This document shows positions 60,798 through 64,000 of a stretch of DNA of 64,000 nucleotides, piece after piece. The position numbers were made by a program, and so were the translations under genes. The DNA is from Anarhynchus alexandrinus (taxonomy: Eukaryota > Chordata > Aves > Charadriiformes > Charadriidae). Numbering within the stretch: the first letter of the stretch is position 1; each line of letters opens with the position of its first letter. The notes beneath the pieces were generated by a model. That model ran no database searches and was not told where the DNA came from. It was given only the letters and a program-made list of their open reading frames with translations. The stretch lies in assembly GCA_008711295.1 (NCBI GenBank), contig VUYV01000074.1, positions 3,514,797 through 3,578,796 of the forward strand, written 5' to 3'.

Positions 60798-63045
60798 CAA
60801 ACTGTCAGGAGCAAGTGTGCTGCTTCTTGAATATGTGGTGGTAAAAGCACAGCCCTAGATTTGGGTAAGCTGTTTGTGGCTCTGTATTGAGGTGTCTTTG
60901 CTTAGGTCTGAACTGGTAGTAGGGCTCAAACCTCCAAGTTGGAGGTGCTCTTCCAGAAGGCCAGATGATGCTTGTTGCAAGTAGAAGGTGGTTGTTCCAT
61001 CATTCTGCTGCAAAGCTGAATAGTATTAGGGACCACAGAAATAAAGTCTCTTTGGGCAAGATCCCCATGCCCCATCCTATAAAAACGTGTGTTCATGACC
61101 ACCAGGCACCCTGGGTATGTCACCTGTGGATAGCACTGCTGCTCAGCTGTGGTTTTCCCAGTTCTGTGGCTGAAGGCAGCGTTTCTTTATTTATACACAA
61201 ATGCCCATTGGAAGTGTTTCAGTTCTATTTAGTGTTTTATATCCTCTTTCCTTTTTTAAAAGAAATTGCAGTTAGAAAAAAAAAAAAGCAATGACAAAAA
61301 CCTCAATTGCACCATCCAGAATTGTACATGCTTAAAGTGAGTCACTATGGGATCATATAACCGTAATCTTTGTCCTCATCTCCACCCTGCTGCTTGTCAC
61401 TCTCCTTCCCTGAAGCGCTGCTCTAGCTGTTGGGAGCTTTTGTCATCTGCAAAACACCAGTGCAGAAAGACTCAACCAAAAATTCCACTGAATATGATAA
61501 ATGCTTTATCCTCTATCTGACCTCTTAGTACATGCAACTAGAAACTCTTCTAGATATACTGCAAAGATACCTGGGTGCAGAGGAACATCTTGATGCTTCT
61601 CTATCGGAGCACGTGCATCAATGCGAGAAGAGGGACTGCTTCTGGGACTGTGGCTTGGGAAGACACAGCTGCCTTCTTGTTTCTTTGCAGTATTTTCCAC
61701 CCTTTGGGGTGATGGAAATGTTCTCTGACGCTGAAGCTTTCATAAACAGGTTCCTCATAAATTCCCCTTGCAGTTTTGGTATGTTCTGGGGGATTTAGGT
61801 TTATTTTCACTTTCTCTTCTGGGCTGTTGCTGTGCTCTGCTAAAGAGAAACCTTGGTCTTCCCCAGAGGTTTCTCCCGTGGAGCGCGGCAGCAGTGGCTC
61901 GTACCTCACTTTGCAGCTTCAAAAGCACCTTGTAGTTCTCTGCTCTGTGCCGTATGTTTCAAATGGGAGAGATTCCCCTCTTGGGTCCTGTTAAGCTGCT
62001 TAGCTTGTCACATTCAGGAAAAACAAGTGACAGCCTTCCCTAGTCTCAATTTTTCAGTGCCTCTGCTTTAAACTCCCCTTGAAGCAGATGGGAACCCCGT
62101 GTGTGGCAGATGTGCAGAGCAGGACCACTTACCCCATACTGTAGTTTGGGTGCACAGGTCAGTTTGTCCTTGGTTCGCCGAGAAGCTCATGTGTACGTGC
62201 TGCCAAAAGAGTGAACCTGATGCTTTGTGTGGGTCCCTGTCCCAATATGTGTGACTTGCGTTCTGTTGCCCCGCTGCCTATCATAACAAGTTAAAAATAA
62301 ACCTTGGTGTTTTTCTACAGTGTGGGTAGAGCATTCATTTGAAAGTTCAAGTGTGAAAGTGATAGGCACTGGCAAAAATCTGCTGCTTTCAGATTGGTGC
62401 CAAAGCGAGTTTGTCCCCTTCTCATTTAGCTTCCCTCCAGGTTTTTCTCAGCGTCATTTTAGGAATCTGTGCTTACCCCTGCTGGTAATGCTGTGGTTGG
62501 TCCCAAGTCTGGGTTCTAGCTACGTAGCCAGTATCTGCACTTGAATAAGTCAATGAAGCTTACAGGAGACAACTGTAAAATGATTCCTGAGCCAGTAGAA
62601 ATGCCTCGCAGCAAGAGCGTGGAGCTCGGTCTGCTCAGCTCCGTGGAGGTCACAGTGTGTATGTGTCTTTGTACAGAGAAATACTACTCTCAGAGTCTTT
62701 AACTTGGCAAAGAGAGTCATAGTAAGAGCAGATGCTTGACCTTGGTTTTAGTTTAACACACTCGGCGTGGGTGTTGGTATAAATCTGGGTGGAATACAGG
62801 GTTTTGTACACAAGGTCTGATCCAGTGGTGGCGTGGGCAGTTCTGGTCTTAAACTAAGGAAGTGGAGGTGGAGGGGAGAGTGGAGAAGGCTTGTTGTGCA
62901 AACAGGGACAAAGAAGTAAGTGCGTGCAGAAATAGCCACAGGTGCAGGAGTGGGAAAAATCCCCACGAGTCCAGACCTTGGCTGGTAGAAAGCAAATGTG
63001 TCAGAAGGCTCTGTATATGTGTGCTCCCCCAAACCCTTCTCTCNG

Positions 63046-63081
63046 ATCATACCTTGGCCCATAACTTACAGGAGCAAGAGA
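63046..63081 (+). CDS. CCDC50: CCDC50 (Ymer) coding exon, partial gene
   Basis: The 36 bases, with the preceding codon base supplied upstream, encode DHTLAHNLQEQE and the first base of an Ile codon, ending at the donor A|GTAAGT. This matches the conserved N-terminal part of CCDC50 (DHTLAH.LQEQEI). Family knowledge: CCDC50 is a cytoplasmic coiled-coil, ubiquitin-binding protein phosphorylated in EGF-receptor signalling and involved in NF-kB control; human mutations cause hearing loss. The base at 63044 is N. If it is A, CTTCTCTCAG forms a good acceptor and the exon is complete. If the N instead marks a misjoin, more coding bases are missing on the left. Later exons lie beyond the window. Confidence 0.82.
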
Positions 63082-64000
63082 GTAAGTAGCAATGATCTTT
63101 GGAACAAACTGAAGCAAATTTTTCCCAACAGATGTCTAGCTTTGGTTTTGTTAAGAAAAATCCTCCCTGCTTTTATTTAATTTTTTCCCTTTCTAATGGA
63201 ATACAGATTATTATTACTGTCTTCTGTCCTGCAACGCTACTCTGCGTTCTGCCCCAGCTTACATTGTACCCTAGAGATAGTTGCATTTCATGTTTCAGTT
63301 TTGTGCTCTCTTTTAGAGTTGTGTTTGTTTCTGCCATTTGTGATAAAATTGCATGTGGGAGTGCACTTGAGGTTTTGTTGCTGTGCAAGGTTTTTAGAAA
63401 TGACTAGCAATTTGGGAAGCTTCAAGTTTTATAGGCTGACCTGAAGTGCAACCAGAAGAGGTCTGTTTATTTACTTATTTCAGAATTGCTAGTGCCTGCC
63501 TTTTGAAAGGAGGCTTCCTTTCAAGACATTTTGAGGTAGGGCAGCTGTACACTACAAGGGTTTAAAAAGGAGAAAAAAGTACAGCCAGGAACTTCAGTGA
63601 CTGGTGACTTTTTTTTCCCCCTTTTACATGCTTATCTGTTACTCGGGGTATGTTTGCATTGCAGTCTCAGGTGTGGCGGCCTCTCTAATCTGCTTTGCTG
63701 GGTGCCAAGACCATTGGTATCTACCAGTATTAGGTGCTAATACCATTCCAGGTACTGGGCCAAGCATGCAGCTTGTGCTGAAGTTGTGTCCTTGCTGCTG
63801 GAATCTGAGACCACTGAATTAAAGCTGGCTCTCGGCTGCAGCTCATGTAGCCATCTTTTCTTGCAGGCAGTATCCATGTATGGTAAAGGACTTGCTGCAG
63901 TATTCAGTTGCTAAATATAAAGGTAGTAAGATTCTGGAACCGATTATGTTGAGAGTGAGAGGAGTTTCCTCCTCTGGAGGTTCTTGAGAACAGATTAGGG
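63082..64000 (+). other. CCDC50: Start of the next CCDC50 intron
   Basis: The donor GTAAGT begins at 63082 and no further CCDC50 exon is recognised before the end of the window. The next expected coding would continue with a peptide like the family's EHHLASN segment; I do not find it here. Confidence 0.75.

Larger units (their letters stand above)
46211..63045 (+). other. CCDC50: Presumed CCDC50 intron 1
   Basis: About 17 kb between the CpG island and the next recognised CCDC50 exon. It holds a palindromic MITE-like relic near 47.0-47.2 kb, small tandem duplications and a poly-C/poly-T tract. The longest open frame of the window (50219-50902, +) lies here but is not recognised. First introns of this kind often carry enhancers; I cannot point to one. 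Confidence 0.6.

Noticed and set aside
1..64000. tRNA, rRNA, CRISPR, phage or bacterial elements
   Set aside because: No cloverleaf-type tRNA boxes, rRNA segments, spaced direct repeats or operon-like gene packing were seen. The DNA is vertebrate.

Overview
The window looks like avian (probably galliform) nuclear DNA. The evidence is split genes with GT-AG introns, CR1-type LINE remnants, a CpG-island promoter, polyadenylation signals, and a gene order that matches the vertebrate OSTN - UTS2B - CCDC50 block (human 3q28). Nothing bacterial or viral is seen: no operons, no ribosome-binding sites, no CRISPR array. Nearly all open frames longer than 60 codons are chance frames in non-coding DNA. 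The real exons are short and were found by joining splice sites to peptide families. Species cannot be fixed from the sequence alone.

Layout: (1) 1-12.2 kb is apparently intergenic, with a few tiny tandem duplications, a poly-C run and a possible polyadenylation signal near 685. (2) 12.2-19.6 kb holds OSTN (osteocrin/musclin) on the + strand: three coding exons (12228-12326, 15146-15363, 18811-18895) giving 133 residues, plus a predicted non-coding 3' exon ending at AATAAA 19544-19549. (3) 23.7-33.0 kb holds UTS2B (urotensin-2B, precursor of urotensin II-related peptide) on the - strand: five coding exons giving 130 residues. Its last coding exon is only 26 bases and encodes the active hormone ring. 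Its polyadenylation signal lies at 23704-23709. (4) 33-45 kb is intergenic, with a strongly CpG-depleted block (35.3-37.7 kb), a clear CR1 fragment at 42.1-42.4 kb and a possible second one at 43.1 kb. (5) At 45.0-46.2 kb is a CpG island interrupted by 433 unresolved bases; it is best read as the promoter and first exon of CCDC50 (+). (6) 46.2-63.0 kb is the presumed large first intron of CCDC50, with a palindromic MITE-like relic near 47.1 kb. (7) 63046-63081 is a small CCDC50 coding exon; an unresolved base sits exactly in its acceptor dinucleotide. The rest of CCDC50 lies to the right of the window.

OSTN and UTS2B both encode small secreted prohormones cut at basic sites. They stand tail to tail, with 3' ends about 4 kb apart. 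By family knowledge, OSTN binds the natriuretic peptide clearance receptor NPR-C and UTS2B feeds the urotensin receptor; CCDC50 is an intracellular ubiquitin-binding adaptor. No functional link between them is visible in the sequence. I found no previously undescribed system. The most useful results are exact exon models for two peptide-hormone genes whose key exons are too short for simple frame calling, and three assembly defects, two of which affect CCDC50.
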